This document shows, in pieces, positions 17,641 through 26,954 of a DNA stretch of 64,000 bases; within the stretch, counting starts at the first letter, position 1; each line of letters begins with the position of its first letter. The position numbers were made by a program, and so were the translations under genes. The stretch spans positions 124,001 to 188,000 of the forward strand of contig CAZAEW010000001.1 in assembly GCA_964484065.1 (NCBI GenBank), written 5' to 3'. The notes beneath the pieces are model-generated. The model was given only the letters and a program-made list of their open reading frames with translations. It did no database searches and was not told where the DNA came from. This DNA is from JAEVLT01 sp964484065. Lineage in GTDB: Bacteria; Bacillota; Bacilli; Bacillales; Cytobacillaceae.

Positions 17641-18122
17641 CTTTTTTCCTCCCCTTCGAGTTCTTCTTCCGTTAAATATCTTGTTACTAGCGAAGTGAAA
17701 AGTTTTCCGTACAAATGATCAATCTCATGTATGATTGCCCGTGCCAAAAACCCTTCTGCCTTCTGCGTAAATTTTCTACCTTTACGGTCATTTGCTTCAA
17801 TCTTTACAAACAAAGGTCTTTTTACTTCCCCAAAAATACCTGGAAAACTAAGGCAGCCTTCCGGTCCAATCTGCTCCCCGGAAGTTTCTAGGACACGAGG
17901 ATTGATCATTTCAATGGTTCCGTGCCCATCATCAATATCCACAATGGCAATTTGCATATCTACCCCAATTTGTGGTGCAGCCAGTCCCACTCCGTCATAT
18001 TCAATCATCGTATCATACATATCATCAAGCAGTTTTCCTAGCTTCTTGTCAAACTTCGTTACTTCCCTGCAGGGAGTCTCCAAAATGTCAGCTGGATAAG
18101 TTACTATTTTTTTGATCGCCAA
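17637..18122 (-). CDS. def: Peptide deformylase
   Basis: Removes the formyl group from nascent proteins. 161 residues, the shorter DefA-type form. All three motifs are present: GVGLAAPQ (44-51), EGCLS with metal ligand Cys90, and HEIDH (132-136) with the two His ligands and catalytic Glu. The start is TTG at 18122, preceded by GGAGGAT at seven-base spacing. Follows priA by 113 bases and overlaps fmt. Confidence 0.97.
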   Translation of the reverse strand: MAIKKIVTYPADILETPCREVTKFDKKLGKLLDDMYDTMIEYDGVGLAAPQIGVDMQIAIVDIDDGHGTIEMINPRVLETSGEQIGPEGCLSFPGIFGEVKRPLFVKIEANDRKGRKFTQKAEGFLARAIIHEIDHLYGKLFTSLVTRYLTEEELEGEEKR

Positions 18123-18235
18123 AACAGATCCTCCATTTTCTCCTTTTATTAACCGAATTTAACTTAATTTTCTAATCTTTATCATTTTCGCCTAAAAAAA
18201 AGGCTTTCAAAACAAAAGAATACCTTCTTGTTATT

Positions 18236-20644
18236 TTACATCAACAGGAAAGGATTCATATCAGCCGAAACCTGAAGTCCATTCGGAACATCTTTCTGAT
18301 ATTGATTAAGAACGTTTTTTATGGTCTCGGCCAAATTCGGCTCCTGTTTATACTTTATAAGACACTGATAACGGTAACGATTGTTGATGCGCGGGATGGG
18401 TGAAGCTGTCGGGCCTAAAATAACGGCTCTGTTTGAAAGCCGGGAACGGACATAATTGGTGATTTTTTCGGTCACCGAAACAGCCTTCATTAATTGTTCA
18501 TGGCTGACAGTTATTAATGTAAGATAATAAAACGGCGGGTATTGATGTACTTTCCGCACCATCATTTCTTTTTGATAAAAAAGATCATAGTCCTGTTGCC
18601 CGGCTAATTCGATACTGTAATGCTCGGGAGTATACGTTTGTATGACAACTTCTCCAGGGAGTTTGTGCCTTCCCGCACGACCGCTTACTTGCGTTAATAA
18701 TTGAAACGTTTTTTCCGATGACCTGAAATCAGGCAGATGAAGCATTGTATCCGCCGAAAGGACACCCACAAGCGTAATGTTTGGAAAATCAAGCCCTTTT
18801 GCAATCATTTGTGTACCCAATAAAATATCGGCTTTTCCTTCCTGAAAATCCTGCAGCAGCTTTTCATGCGATCCTTTTCGGCCTGTTGTATCTACATCCA
18901 TTCGGATAACCTTTGCATCAGGGAGAATCCTTCCAAGTTCATCCTCCACTTTTTGCGTTCCGGTTCCAAAATAACGAATATGCTCACTCGAACATTCCGG
19001 ACACACTGCCGGGACATGACCCTCAAATCCGCAGTAATGGCATTTCATCTGCTGTGAGACGCGGTGATAAGTTAGGGAAATATCGCAATTCGGACAGTTT
19101 ACCACATAACCGCAATCCCTGCACATGACAAACGAGGAATAGCCCCTTTTATTTAAAAAGAGAACCGTTTGCTCTTTTTTTTCCAGCCTTTCTTTCAGCT
19201 TTTCAAAAAGGGATGCTGAAAACATTGAGCGGTTGCCGTTCCGAAGTTCTTCACGCATATCGACAATTTCCACGGAAGGCAAGGCATGATTATTCATCCT
19301 GTTCGGAAGGATTAGCAGTTTATAGACTCCTTTTTGCGCTCTTGCAAAGGTTTCAAGAGAAGGCGTTGCGCTCCCTAATACAACAGGGCAGCGATAATTT
19401 TTTGCCCTTTCAATGGCAACATCCCTCGCGTGATAGCGTGGCATATCCTCTTGTTTATAACTAGTTTCATGTTCTTCATCAATAATAATGATTCCGAGAT
19501 TTTCAAAGGGTGCAAAAATGGCCGATCTGGCTCCAACCACAACTTTTACTTCCTTGCGCTGAATCTTCCGCCATTCATCATACTTTTCCCCGGCCGATAA
19601 GCCGCTGTGCAGGACGGCAACCATATTGCCAAACCTGCCTTTAAAGCGATTGACCATCTGCGGGGTCAACGCAATCTCCGGAACGAGAACAATGGCTTCT
19701 TTTCCTTTAGTAATGACATCATGAATGGACTGCAAATAAATTTCGGTTTTTCCGCTGCCGGTAACTCCATAAAGCAAAAAAACGTTATGCTGATTCTCTT
19801 CAATGGAATCAAGAATCGGTCCTATCGCACTTGTTTGTGCCTCAGTCAAGGGAAGCGGTTTAGTTTGTCCAAATTCCCGATTTCCATAAGGATCACGGTA
19901 AACCTCCATATCCTTTTCTTCGATAAACCCTTTAGCTGCAAGTGCCTTCACCGTCGAGGAAGTAAAACCAATCTCTGAAAGTTTCCTTAATTCTACAGGA
20001 CTTGGATGCCCGGCAAACCAATTTAACAGTTCTTTTTGTTTTTTCGCAGCTGACGGGAGCTGCTTCATTTTCTCTTCAACCTCTTCGAGCGAAATGAGAA
20101 AATGGATGTATTTCAGCTTTTTCTTTTTCAGCCTTTCTTTTACTTCGTATACTACTTCGACATGTCCTTTGGCTGCTTCTTTATGCATGGACCGTTCAAG
20201 ATGATTCTTTAATACCTCTTCCCATGAAACGTCTGTTGAATTTTTGAAGAACAGCTGCAATTCTTCCGGGAGTTCTGCCCATGAGTGATGCGGCGAAAGA
20301 ATGACTTTTTTTTCATATTTTGCTTTCAAAGCAGCTGGAAGCATGGCTTGATAGGTTAGTATTTTAAAACTGAGTGTATGATCCGTCAGCCAATGTCCAA
20401 GCTGCAGAAGTTCGTCATTTAAAACGGGCACCAAATCAATTGGCTCCGAAATTTCCTTTAATGACTGAAATTCGGAGTGTGCTTTTGTTTCGATTACAAA
20501 TCCTTGTATTTTTCTGGGGCCAAACGGGACAACTACCCTAATTCCCGGTTTAATAATATCCGCCCACTTATCGGGAATGAGATAATCAAATGCGCGGTCG
20601 GTCTGCTTGGCCGGCACGTCTACGATGACACTGGCAATGTTCAT
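18236..20644 (-). CDS. priA: Primosomal replication-restart helicase PriA
   Basis: Reloads the replicative helicase at repaired forks. 802 residues: an N-terminal 3'-DNA-binding domain (VIVDVPAKQTDRAFDYLIPD), Walker A GVTGSGKTEIY near 295, DEEH box, and a zinc region with paired CxxC motifs (CRDCGYVVNCPNC and CHYCGF to CPEC), followed by the second helicase lobe with QVSGRAGR. ATG at 20644 overlaps the coaBC stop by four bases. No strong terminator is seen between it and def. Confidence 0.98.
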   Translation of the reverse strand: MNIASVIVDVPAKQTDRAFDYLIPDKWADIIKPGIRVVVPFGPRKIQGFVIETKAHSEFQSLKEISEPIDLVPVLNDELLQLGHWLTDHTLSFKILTYQAMLPAALKAKYEKKVILSPHHSWAELPEELQLFFKNSTDVSWEEVLKNHLERSMHKEAAKGHVEVVYEVKERLKKKKLKYIHFLISLEEVEEKMKQLPSAAKKQKELLNWFAGHPSPVELRKLSEIGFTSSTVKALAAKGFIEEKDMEVYRDPYGNREFGQTKPLPLTEAQTSAIGPILDSIEENQHNVFLLYGVTGSGKTEIYLQSIHDVITKGKEAIVLVPEIALTPQMVNRFKGRFGNMVAVLHSGLSAGEKYDEWRKIQRKEVKVVVGARSAIFAPFENLGIIIIDEEHETSYKQEDMPRYHARDVAIERAKNYRCPVVLGSATPSLETFARAQKGVYKLLILPNRMNNHALPSVEIVDMREELRNGNRSMFSASLFEKLKERLEKKEQTVLFLNKRGYSSFVMCRDCGYVVNCPNCDISLTYHRVSQQMKCHYCGFEGHVPAVCPECSSEHIRYFGTGTQKVEDELGRILPDAKVIRMDVDTTGRKGSHEKLLQDFQEGKADILLGTQMIAKGLDFPNITLVGVLSADTMLHLPDFRSSEKTFQLLTQVSGRAGRHKLPGEVVIQTYTPEHYSIELAGQQDYDLFYQKEMMVRKVHQYPPFYYLTLITVSHEQLMKAVSVTEKITNYVRSRLSNRAVILGPTASPIPRINNRYRYQCLIKYKQEPNLAETIKNVLNQYQKDVPNGLQVSADMNPFLLM

Positions 20645-21849
20645 TTCTTCAAGTCCTTTAAGAGGATTGAAATTTCTTCAATAATTTTTTCTGCTACTTC
20701 TTGTTTTTGCATGAGAGGCAAATTTTTACTCGATCCATCCCTCCGAAAGAAAGTGACGATGTTTGTATCGGTTCCAAAACCTGCTCCCTCTGTTTTAACA
20801 TTATTTGCGACGATCATATCCGCATTTTTTTCCCGGAGTTTTTTTACTGCATATTCTTCTAAATGATCGGTCTCCGCAGCAAAACCAATTAGAACTTGTT
20901 CTTTTTTTCTTGCCCCCAGTTCCTTAAGAATATCCTTCGTTCTTTCGAGTTCAATGATCGAATCCCCAGGCTGTTTTTTAATTTTGTGATCATATGATAT
21001 TTTTGGACGATAGTCAGCAACAGCGGCTGTTTTTATGACAACATCCGCACTGTCAAACTCAGCCATTGCAGCGTCATACATTTCCTGCGCACTTTCCACC
21101 TTGACAGTTTTAACCCCGGATGGGACTGTTAAAGCAACTGGGCCGGAAATTAACACGACTTCTGCACCAGCTTGTTTTGCTGCCTCTGCAAGGGCATAGC
21201 CCATTTTTCCAGTGGAATGATTCGAAATAAACCGGACAGGATCAATTTTTTCTCTCGTAGGTCCCGCTGTGATGATGACTCTTTTCCCTTTCAAACTTAA
21301 CCGGTCCTTTTGAAAAAAATCCCTGATAAGCTCAACCATTTTTTCAGGCTCCTCAAGACGGCCTTTACCAACATATCCGCACGCTAAAAATCCTTCCCCG
21401 GGTTCAATGAATTGATATCCGTATTCAGATAAAACACCCAGGTTTTTTTTGACGGCCGGATGGTCGTACATGTGTACATTCATTGCAGGCGCAATCCATA
21501 CAGGCGCACATGTTGCCAGCAAGGTTGTTGTGATCATATTGTCTGCTATTCCAGAGGCAATTTTTCCAATCGTATTGGCTGTTGCCGGAGCCACTACGAC
21601 AAGATCCGGCCAGTCGGCAAGATCGATATGGGCAATTACACTTGGGTTCTTTTCATCAAATGTATCAATGTAAACATCATTGCGTGATAAAGCTTGAAAG
21701 GTCAATGGGGTGACGAACTTCGCAGCGGAATCACTCATGATTACTTTAACTTGAGCTCCTGTTTGAACAAGCTTACTAGTTAATGCGGCTGCTTTATAGG
21801 CTGCTATTCCCCCTGTTACGCATAACAAAATCTTTTTATCTTTCACCAT
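20641..21849 (-). CDS. coaBC: Bifunctional phosphopantothenoylcysteine decarboxylase/synthetase
   Basis: Catalyses two consecutive steps of coenzyme A synthesis: ligation of cysteine to phosphopantothenate (CoaB) and decarboxylation by a flavin enzyme (CoaC). 402 residues. CoaC domain about 1-190 with GGIAAYKA, catalytic His74 in AHIDLADW, PAMNVHMY and the active-site Cys in LACGYVGKGR; CoaB domain from about 190 with ITAGPTREKIDPVRFISN and KTAAVADYRP. ATG after AGAGGGGG. It overlaps priA and follows a terminator that isolates it from rpoZ. Confidence 0.97.
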   Translation of the reverse strand: MVKDKKILLCVTGGIAAYKAAALTSKLVQTGAQVKVIMSDSAAKFVTPLTFQALSRNDVYIDTFDEKNPSVIAHIDLADWPDLVVVAPATANTIGKIASGIADNMITTTLLATCAPVWIAPAMNVHMYDHPAVKKNLGVLSEYGYQFIEPGEGFLACGYVGKGRLEEPEKMVELIRDFFQKDRLSLKGKRVIITAGPTREKIDPVRFISNHSTGKMGYALAEAAKQAGAEVVLISGPVALTVPSGVKTVKVESAQEMYDAAMAEFDSADVVIKTAAVADYRPKISYDHKIKKQPGDSIIELERTKDILKELGARKKEQVLIGFAAETDHLEEYAVKKLREKNADMIVANNVKTEGAGFGTDTNIVTFFRRDGSSKNLPLMQKQEVAEKIIEEISILLKDLKK

Positions 21850-21936
21850 CTATGCCCCCTCTTCTATTAAACGTCTCTGTCTTTCCATTATGATTGATAA
21901 TAAAACATTTTTCACCTTTTTCGACAATCCTTTAAG

Positions 21937-21966
21937 AAAAATAAAGAAACTCGCCGATTGGCGAGC
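21937..21966 (-). terminator. Rho-independent terminator after rpoZ
   Basis: Minus strand CTCGCC, 4-base loop, GGCGAG (21950-21965) then TTTCTTTATTTTT. The stem begins two bases past the rpoZ stop codon. Confidence 0.88.
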
Positions 21967-21967
21967 C

Positions 21968-22207
21968 TTATTCTTCCACTGTGTTTGTATGTTCAAAAGG
22001 TACTTCAGCTTTTCTCGAAATACGGTATGTTAACTCACCGCTGTAGATTTCCTCCAAAGCTTTGCCGACGCATTTATGAGAAACATACTTTGGCAGTCTC
22101 TCATCTTTTGCTTGCTGCATTACTCGTGCACGCTTCGCAGCAACAGAAACAAGTGAATATTTTGAATCAATCTTTTCCAGCAATCTGTCAATAGATGGAT
22201 ATAGCAT
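21968..22207 (-). CDS. rpoZ: RNA polymerase omega subunit
   Basis: Small subunit that assists beta-prime folding and RNA polymerase assembly. 79 residues; MLYPSIDRLLEKIDSKYSLV, the AAKRARVMQ segment and ALEEIYSGEL fit the Bacillus omega family. ATG at 22207 starts three bases past the gmk stop. Last gene of yloC-remA-gmk-rpoZ, closed by the hairpin at 21937-21966. Confidence 0.95.
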   Translation of the reverse strand: MLYPSIDRLLEKIDSKYSLVSVAAKRARVMQQAKDERLPKYVSHKCVGKALEEIYSGELTYRISRKAEVPFEHTNTVEE

Positions 22208-22210
22208 GAA

Positions 22211-22825
22211 TTAATCCGCCTCCAGTAATTTTTTATAGCGATGTTCCACTCTTTGCCTGCGGCAATGCTCGGCGACAATAATCGCTTTTACTTTTTCACA
22301 GGCATGTTCAACATAATCATTTTCGATTACATAATCATATAAACTCATCATTTCAATTTCTTCACGGGCCGAGAGCATCCGATTGTGAATTAAATCCTCA
22401 GTCTCTGTGCCTCTTGTAACAATTCGATTCTTCAGCTCATCTAAACTTGGCGGCATCAAAAAGATAAATAAGCCGTCAGGAAACTTTTCCCGAACTTGGC
22501 GGGCACCCTTAACTTCAATCTCCAAGAAGACATCCTTGCCTGAATCAAGTGTTTCGCGGACATAATCAACCGGGGTTCCATAGTAGTTGCCGACGAATTC
22601 AGCATACTCCAGCAGTTTCCCTTGTTCAATCAGTTCCTCAAATTCCTCTCTCTTTTTAAAGAAATAGTCAACCCCGTCTACTTCTCCTTCGCGCGGGACT
22701 CTGGTTGTCATCGAAATGGAATAGACAAAGTCATTATTTGGATGGGAAAAAATTTCTTTTCGAACCGTCCCTTTCCCAACCCCTGAGGGACCGGAAAGGA
22801 CGATAAGCAATCCTTTTTCCTGCAT
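22211..22825 (-). CDS. gmk: Guanylate kinase
   Basis: Phosphorylates GMP to GDP. 204 residues, identical in length to B. subtilis Gmk. P-loop GPSGVGKGT at 12-20, the GMP-binding TTRVPREGEVDGVDYFF segment, and the lid with RIVTRGTE. The start MQEKGLLIVLSGPSG at 22825 has AAGGA eight bases upstream; a frame extended to 22858 would run into remA and is rejected. Sits between remA and rpoZ. Confidence 0.97.
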   Translation of the reverse strand: MQEKGLLIVLSGPSGVGKGTVRKEIFSHPNNDFVYSISMTTRVPREGEVDGVDYFFKKREEFEELIEQGKLLEYAEFVGNYYGTPVDYVRETLDSGKDVFLEIEVKGARQVREKFPDGLFIFLMPPSLDELKNRIVTRGTETEDLIHNRMLSAREEIEMMSLYDYVIENDYVEHACEKVKAIIVAEHCRRQRVEHRYKKLLEAD

Positions 22826-22829
22826 GGTT

Positions 22830-23099
22830 TTAGTCCTTCCCTTCATCAGTAATTTCATCCGGACCCGTTAGGCGATTTGCCACCGTTTCCGGCTGTACCG
22901 CTGAGAGGATCACATGATCACTGTCCATAATAATCACAGCACGAGTTCTTCTCCCATATGTTGCATCTATTAATGACCCCTGGTCTCGGGCGTCTTGGAT
23001 GATCCTTTTAATCGGAGCGGATTCAGGACTAACGATGGAAATGATCCGATTTGCGGAAACGATATTTCCATATCCGATATTAATCAATTTAATTGACAT
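22830..23099 (-). CDS. remA: Biofilm matrix regulator RemA
   Basis: DNA-binding activator of matrix and osmoprotection genes in B. subtilis; forms large ring-like oligomers. 89 residues with the family signature INIGYGNIVSANRIISIVSP, IQDARDQG and GRRTRAVIIMDS. ATG at 23099. The C-terminus ends DEITDEGKD four bases before gmk. Small and cytoplasmic, no membrane segment. Confidence 0.95.
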   Translation of the reverse strand: MSIKLINIGYGNIVSANRIISIVSPESAPIKRIIQDARDQGSLIDATYGRRTRAVIIMDSDHVILSAVQPETVANRLTGPDEITDEGKD

Positions 23100-23157
23100 G
23101 TTGATCCCCCGATCTATCCTTATATTTTGGCCGTGTCTGCCATTTTCTAAACTAGTA

Positions 23158-24033
23158 TTATTCTATATTTTGAATCTGTTCTTTCAATTTCTCAAGCAAA
23201 CTTTTTATATCCACCACTTTTTTGGCAATCGATGAATCATTTGCCTTCGAACCAATCGTATTCGCTTCCCGGTTCATTTCTTGAACTAAGAAATCCAGCT
23301 TTCGGCCAATCGGTTCATTGTCTTCCAATGTTTTTGTGAATTGCTGGATATGGCTGACCAGCCTTGTTATTTCTTCATTAATATCGGCTTTATCAGCAAA
23401 AACTGCTACTTCTGTCAGGATTCTGGCCTCATCCACTTGCCCGTTTAAAAACTCCTGCATCCGTTTTGTTAAACGTTCCTGGTAGGCCTCAATCACCCGG
23501 GGAGAATCATTGCGAAGATCATGAACAACTGTATCAATTTGCTGTAAGTTGGCGGTTATATCCTTCTTCAATGCTTTTCCTTCAGCAATCCGCATCTCCT
23601 CCATCATCAAAGCTGCACTTTCGATAGCGGAAAGAACCAAGTTTTCAAGCTCTTCGTTACCTGTTTCACTTTCTTCGATATGTATAAGTTCTTCGCGATT
23701 TAATAAATCCTGAAGGGTAACATTCCCGTCAATGCCGTATTTTTCTTTCGCTTCACGAAGAAAAAGGTGGTACTCTTCTATAAGCTTCCAGTCGACAAGG
23801 ACTTTCCGGGTGATGGTTCCTTCCCCTTCGAGGGTTACAAATACCTCTACACGGCCGCGCCGAATATGTTGAGTCAAGGCCTTTTTCATTTTTTCTTCTA
23901 TTTTTAAAAGCTGGCGGGGCATTCTGATATGAAACTCACAGAAACGGTGATTAACGGTTTTAATTTCCACTGTTACGGAAAATGCTCCCGATTCTGCCCT
24001 GCTCCTTCCGAAACCAGTCATACTGATAACCAT
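23158..24033 (-). CDS. yloC: YicC/YloC family endoribonuclease
   Basis: 291-residue member of the YicC family, described as stress-related endoribonucleases. The N-terminal MTGFGRSRAESGAFSVTVE and KTVNHRFCEFHIRMP and the C-terminal KLDFLVQEMNREANTIGSKAND and LKEQIQNIE are highly conserved. The start MVISMTGFG at 24033 matches the family length; a TTG frame to 24048 is possible but unsupported by homologous length. First gene of yloC-remA-gmk-rpoZ, behind the yloB terminator. Confidence 0.93.
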   Translation of the reverse strand: MVISMTGFGRSRAESGAFSVTVEIKTVNHRFCEFHIRMPRQLLKIEEKMKKALTQHIRRGRVEVFVTLEGEGTITRKVLVDWKLIEEYHLFLREAKEKYGIDGNVTLQDLLNREELIHIEESETGNEELENLVLSAIESAALMMEEMRIAEGKALKKDITANLQQIDTVVHDLRNDSPRVIEAYQERLTKRMQEFLNGQVDEARILTEVAVFADKADINEEITRLVSHIQQFTKTLEDNEPIGRKLDFLVQEMNREANTIGSKANDSSIAKKVVDIKSLLEKLKEQIQNIE

Positions 24034-24067
24034 CTTCAGCACATCCAATCTATTATGAAGACAAGTA

Positions 24068-24102
24068 AATAAAAGGTAATAGAGTGCACTCTACTACCTT
24101 TT
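24068..24102 (-). terminator. Rho-independent terminator after yloB
   Basis: A 14-base-per-arm stem (24071-24084 with 24089-24102, one G-U pair) and 4-base TGCA loop. The minus strand ends TTTTATTTAC. It separates yloB from yloC. Confidence 0.85.
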
Positions 24103-24117
24103 GGATTATATCATAAT

Positions 24118-26796
24118 TTACTTTGATTTTCTTGCCAAAAATGAACCTGCTAGTAAAAAAGTTGGGATTGAGGACAAACCAACGATTAACAGCCAGTCCT
24201 TTGCTGCAATCGGAAGGGTATGGAAAACAGGCTGAAGCGGCGGATAATAAATGACCGCAACCACTAAAGCAAGCGATGAGATAACGGACCATACAAGAAA
24301 TTTATTGCCAAATGGATTTCTGGATAAAACGGACCTTTCACTGCGGCAGTCAAATACGTGAATTAATTGCGCCATTACGAGAGTTGCAAAGGCAACCGTC
24401 TGGGCATATGAAAGCTTAGACGGATCATTGTTATAGATAATGATAAATGAAAGCAATGTAACGACTCCGATTAAAAAACCACGTGAGATGACTTTCCAGC
24501 CAAGACCTCTTGCAAAAACCCCTTCTTTCGGGCTCCTCGGTTTCCGTTTCATCACATTTTCTTCCGGTTGATCAACCCCAAGCGCCATAGCAGGCAATCC
24601 ATCTGTTACTAAGTTAACCCAAAGAATTTGAATCGGCACAAGCGGCAAGGGCAATCCTAATATCATCGCAAATAACATAACCAAAATTTCTCCTACGTTT
24701 GAGGCGAGTAAATAACGGATAAATTTACGGATATTTTCATATATATTTCTGCCTTCTTTGATAGCTGCTTTGATGGTTGCAAAATTATCATCCAAAAGAA
24801 TGAGAGCAGATGCTTCCTTTGCAACGTCTGTTCCTGTTATTCCCATTGCAACACCGATATCCGCCGCTTTAATGGCAGGAGCATCATTTACACCATCGCC
24901 TGTCATCGCAACAATATGTCCGCGGTTTTGCAGGGCTTTTACAATTTTTAATTTATGCTCCGGTGAAACCCTGGCAAATACAGACACGTCTGTGACCATT
25001 TCTTCAAGCTTTTCAACTGTCATGTCTTCCAAAGCCTTCCCGTCTAATACTTTGCTTTTATTTGTATAAATCCCCAGCTGAGTAGCGATAGCCTTGGCCG
25101 TAATCACATGGTCCCCTGTAATCATTACGGTCTTGATGCCTGCATCCTTACATTCTTTAACAGCCTGTTTAATTTCCGGCCTTGGCGGATCGATCATCCC
25201 TTGAATACCAATAAATGTTAAGCTTTTTTCAGCTTCCGATTCGCTTAAAATCAACGTGTTATCAGGAATCGGTTTAAAGGCAATCGCAATCGTCCTTAAT
25301 GCTTTCGAGGCAAGTCCATTAACTGCTTCTTGAACCTTCTGCTGCATTTCATTCCCTAAAAATTGGTTTTTACCATTCCAAAGTATGGATTCACTAACCC
25401 CCAATAAAACATCAGGCGCTCCTTTTGTGACGATGAAATTCCTTCCTTGTCTATCTTTCACATGGATACTCATCATTTTTCTTGAAGAATCAAAAGGAAA
25501 TTCATTTAGAATCGTAAATTCATTTAATAGACTGCTCCGGTCAAATCCTGCCTTCATGGCACTGACAAGGAGCGCACCCTCTGTCGGATCGCCATCAAGT
25601 GAAATATCATCATCCTTCATAATTAAATTGGAATGATTGCAGAGCATCCCAAAAACGAGCATCTGCTGCAAAGCCTTCTCCTCTTTTATTTGAATGGTCT
25701 TTTCTTCAAAGAAAAATTTCCCTTTCGGCTCATACCCTACCCCATCGACTGTCCACGTTTTTCCGCTGCTCCAAAGATGAGTGACGGTCATTTTGTTTTG
25801 TGTTAAGGTACCTGTTTTATCAGAGCAAATAACGGATGCACAGCCCAGTGTTTCTACAGCCGGGAGCTTCCGGACAATTGCATTTTTCCTGATCATTTTT
25901 TGAACCCCAAGCGACAAAGCAACTGTCACAATCGCTGGCAGCCCCTCAGGTATTGCTGCAACAGCTAATGAAACTCCTGCTAAAAACATCGTGTACAGGT
26001 CATGTCCTTGAATAACACCAATGACCACCACAAGCACGGTCAAAAACAGAGCAGCAACAATTAAAATTTTCCCCAGCTGCTCTAACCGGCGCTGAAGCGG
26101 GGTTAAGGTAGAGTCTGCATTTTGCAGCAGGTCGGCAATTTGTCCCATTGCCGTTTTCATTCCGGTTCCAATGGCAACTCCTGTACCGCTTCCCCTTGTT
26201 GCCATTGTTCCCATAAAGGCTGTATTTTCCATATCGCCAATCCCAGGATTTTCAGTAAATAAAGGGTTGCTGTGCTTTGCAACAGGTACAGATTCCCCAG
26301 TAAGAGCTGATTCTTCAATTTCTAAACTATTTGATTCGATGATCCGAACATCTGCACCAATACGGTCCCCGCTCGAAAAGCGCAAAATGTCTCCAAGGAC
26401 TATTTCTTTTGAAGGGATTTTTATCCATTCCCCATCTCTTAGGACAAATGTCTGCGGTGCAGACAATTCCTTCAAGGCTGCCAAAGACTTTTCTGCTTTC
26501 CTCTCCTGAAAAAAACCGAGGAAACCATTTGTTATAATAATGGCGATAATGGCAATCGCATCAATATACTCCCCCAGTAAACCGGAGATTAATGTTGCTG
26601 CCAACAGGACAAGGACCATAAAATCCTTAAATTGACTAAAAAATAAGAGCAAAGCCGATTGCTTTTCTCCTTCATCCAGTTCATTATAGCCATGCTGTTT
26701 TATTCTTTTCGCTGCCTCATGTCTTGATAATCCGGACGAAAAGTCAGTATCGAGTGCTTTTTCCACTTCGTTCGTTTTCATTGCATGAAATTTCAT
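24118..26796 (-). CDS. yloB: Calcium-transporting P-type ATPase YloB
   Basis: SERCA-like P2A ATPase; the B. subtilis protein forms a Ca2+-dependent phosphoenzyme and aids spore fitness. 892 residues: cation ATPase N-terminal domain, TGES actuator motif, the Ca2+-site PEGLP in helix M4, phosphorylation site DKTGTLT, KGAPD nucleotide site, TGDGVNDAP hinge, and a C-terminal membrane bundle of about six helices. The start MKFHAMKTN at 26796 fits homologues; a GTG at 26808 is too close to GAGGAT. Monocistronic, divergent from rqcH. Confidence 0.95.
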   Translation of the reverse strand: MKFHAMKTNEVEKALDTDFSSGLSRHEAAKRIKQHGYNELDEGEKQSALLLFFSQFKDFMVLVLLAATLISGLLGEYIDAIAIIAIIITNGFLGFFQERKAEKSLAALKELSAPQTFVLRDGEWIKIPSKEIVLGDILRFSSGDRIGADVRIIESNSLEIEESALTGESVPVAKHSNPLFTENPGIGDMENTAFMGTMATRGSGTGVAIGTGMKTAMGQIADLLQNADSTLTPLQRRLEQLGKILIVAALFLTVLVVVIGVIQGHDLYTMFLAGVSLAVAAIPEGLPAIVTVALSLGVQKMIRKNAIVRKLPAVETLGCASVICSDKTGTLTQNKMTVTHLWSSGKTWTVDGVGYEPKGKFFFEEKTIQIKEEKALQQMLVFGMLCNHSNLIMKDDDISLDGDPTEGALLVSAMKAGFDRSSLLNEFTILNEFPFDSSRKMMSIHVKDRQGRNFIVTKGAPDVLLGVSESILWNGKNQFLGNEMQQKVQEAVNGLASKALRTIAIAFKPIPDNTLILSESEAEKSLTFIGIQGMIDPPRPEIKQAVKECKDAGIKTVMITGDHVITAKAIATQLGIYTNKSKVLDGKALEDMTVEKLEEMVTDVSVFARVSPEHKLKIVKALQNRGHIVAMTGDGVNDAPAIKAADIGVAMGITGTDVAKEASALILLDDNFATIKAAIKEGRNIYENIRKFIRYLLASNVGEILVMLFAMILGLPLPLVPIQILWVNLVTDGLPAMALGVDQPEENVMKRKPRSPKEGVFARGLGWKVISRGFLIGVVTLLSFIIIYNNDPSKLSYAQTVAFATLVMAQLIHVFDCRSERSVLSRNPFGNKFLVWSVISSLALVVAVIYYPPLQPVFHTLPIAAKDWLLIVGLSSIPTFLLAGSFLARKSK

Positions 26797-26816
26797 TCCG
26801 ACAACCACATCCTCTT

Positions 26817-26845
26817 AAAATATTCATCCAGAGTGTATCTCTCAA
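26817..26845 (-). promoter_or_regulatory. Candidate sigma-A promoter of yloB
   Basis: Minus strand TTGAGA (26840-26845), 17-base spacer, TATTTT (26817-26822), about 20 bases before the yloB start region. Confidence 0.5.
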
Positions 26846-26854
26846 GAAAGCTTA

Positions 26855-26883
26855 TTCAGCCCTGTCCAAAAAAATGCTATTAT
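26855..26883 (+). promoter_or_regulatory. Candidate extended -10 promoter of rqcH
   Basis: TTCAGC (26855-26860), 17-base spacer, and TATTAT (26878-26883) preceded by TG one base away, giving an extended -10. Divergent from and adjacent to the yloB promoter. Confidence 0.5.
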
Positions 26884-26954
26884 GGATTAAACGAATCATA
26901 AATTGCATGGGCAGCTAAAATCCCATGAAAACGATAGAAAAGGATGTTTTTTCG

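Noticed and set aside
18160..18235. Possible terminator between priA and def
   Set aside because: Short imperfect stems (GCCT/AGGC and an interrupted AACAAGAA repeat) are present but none combines a stable stem with a T-run.
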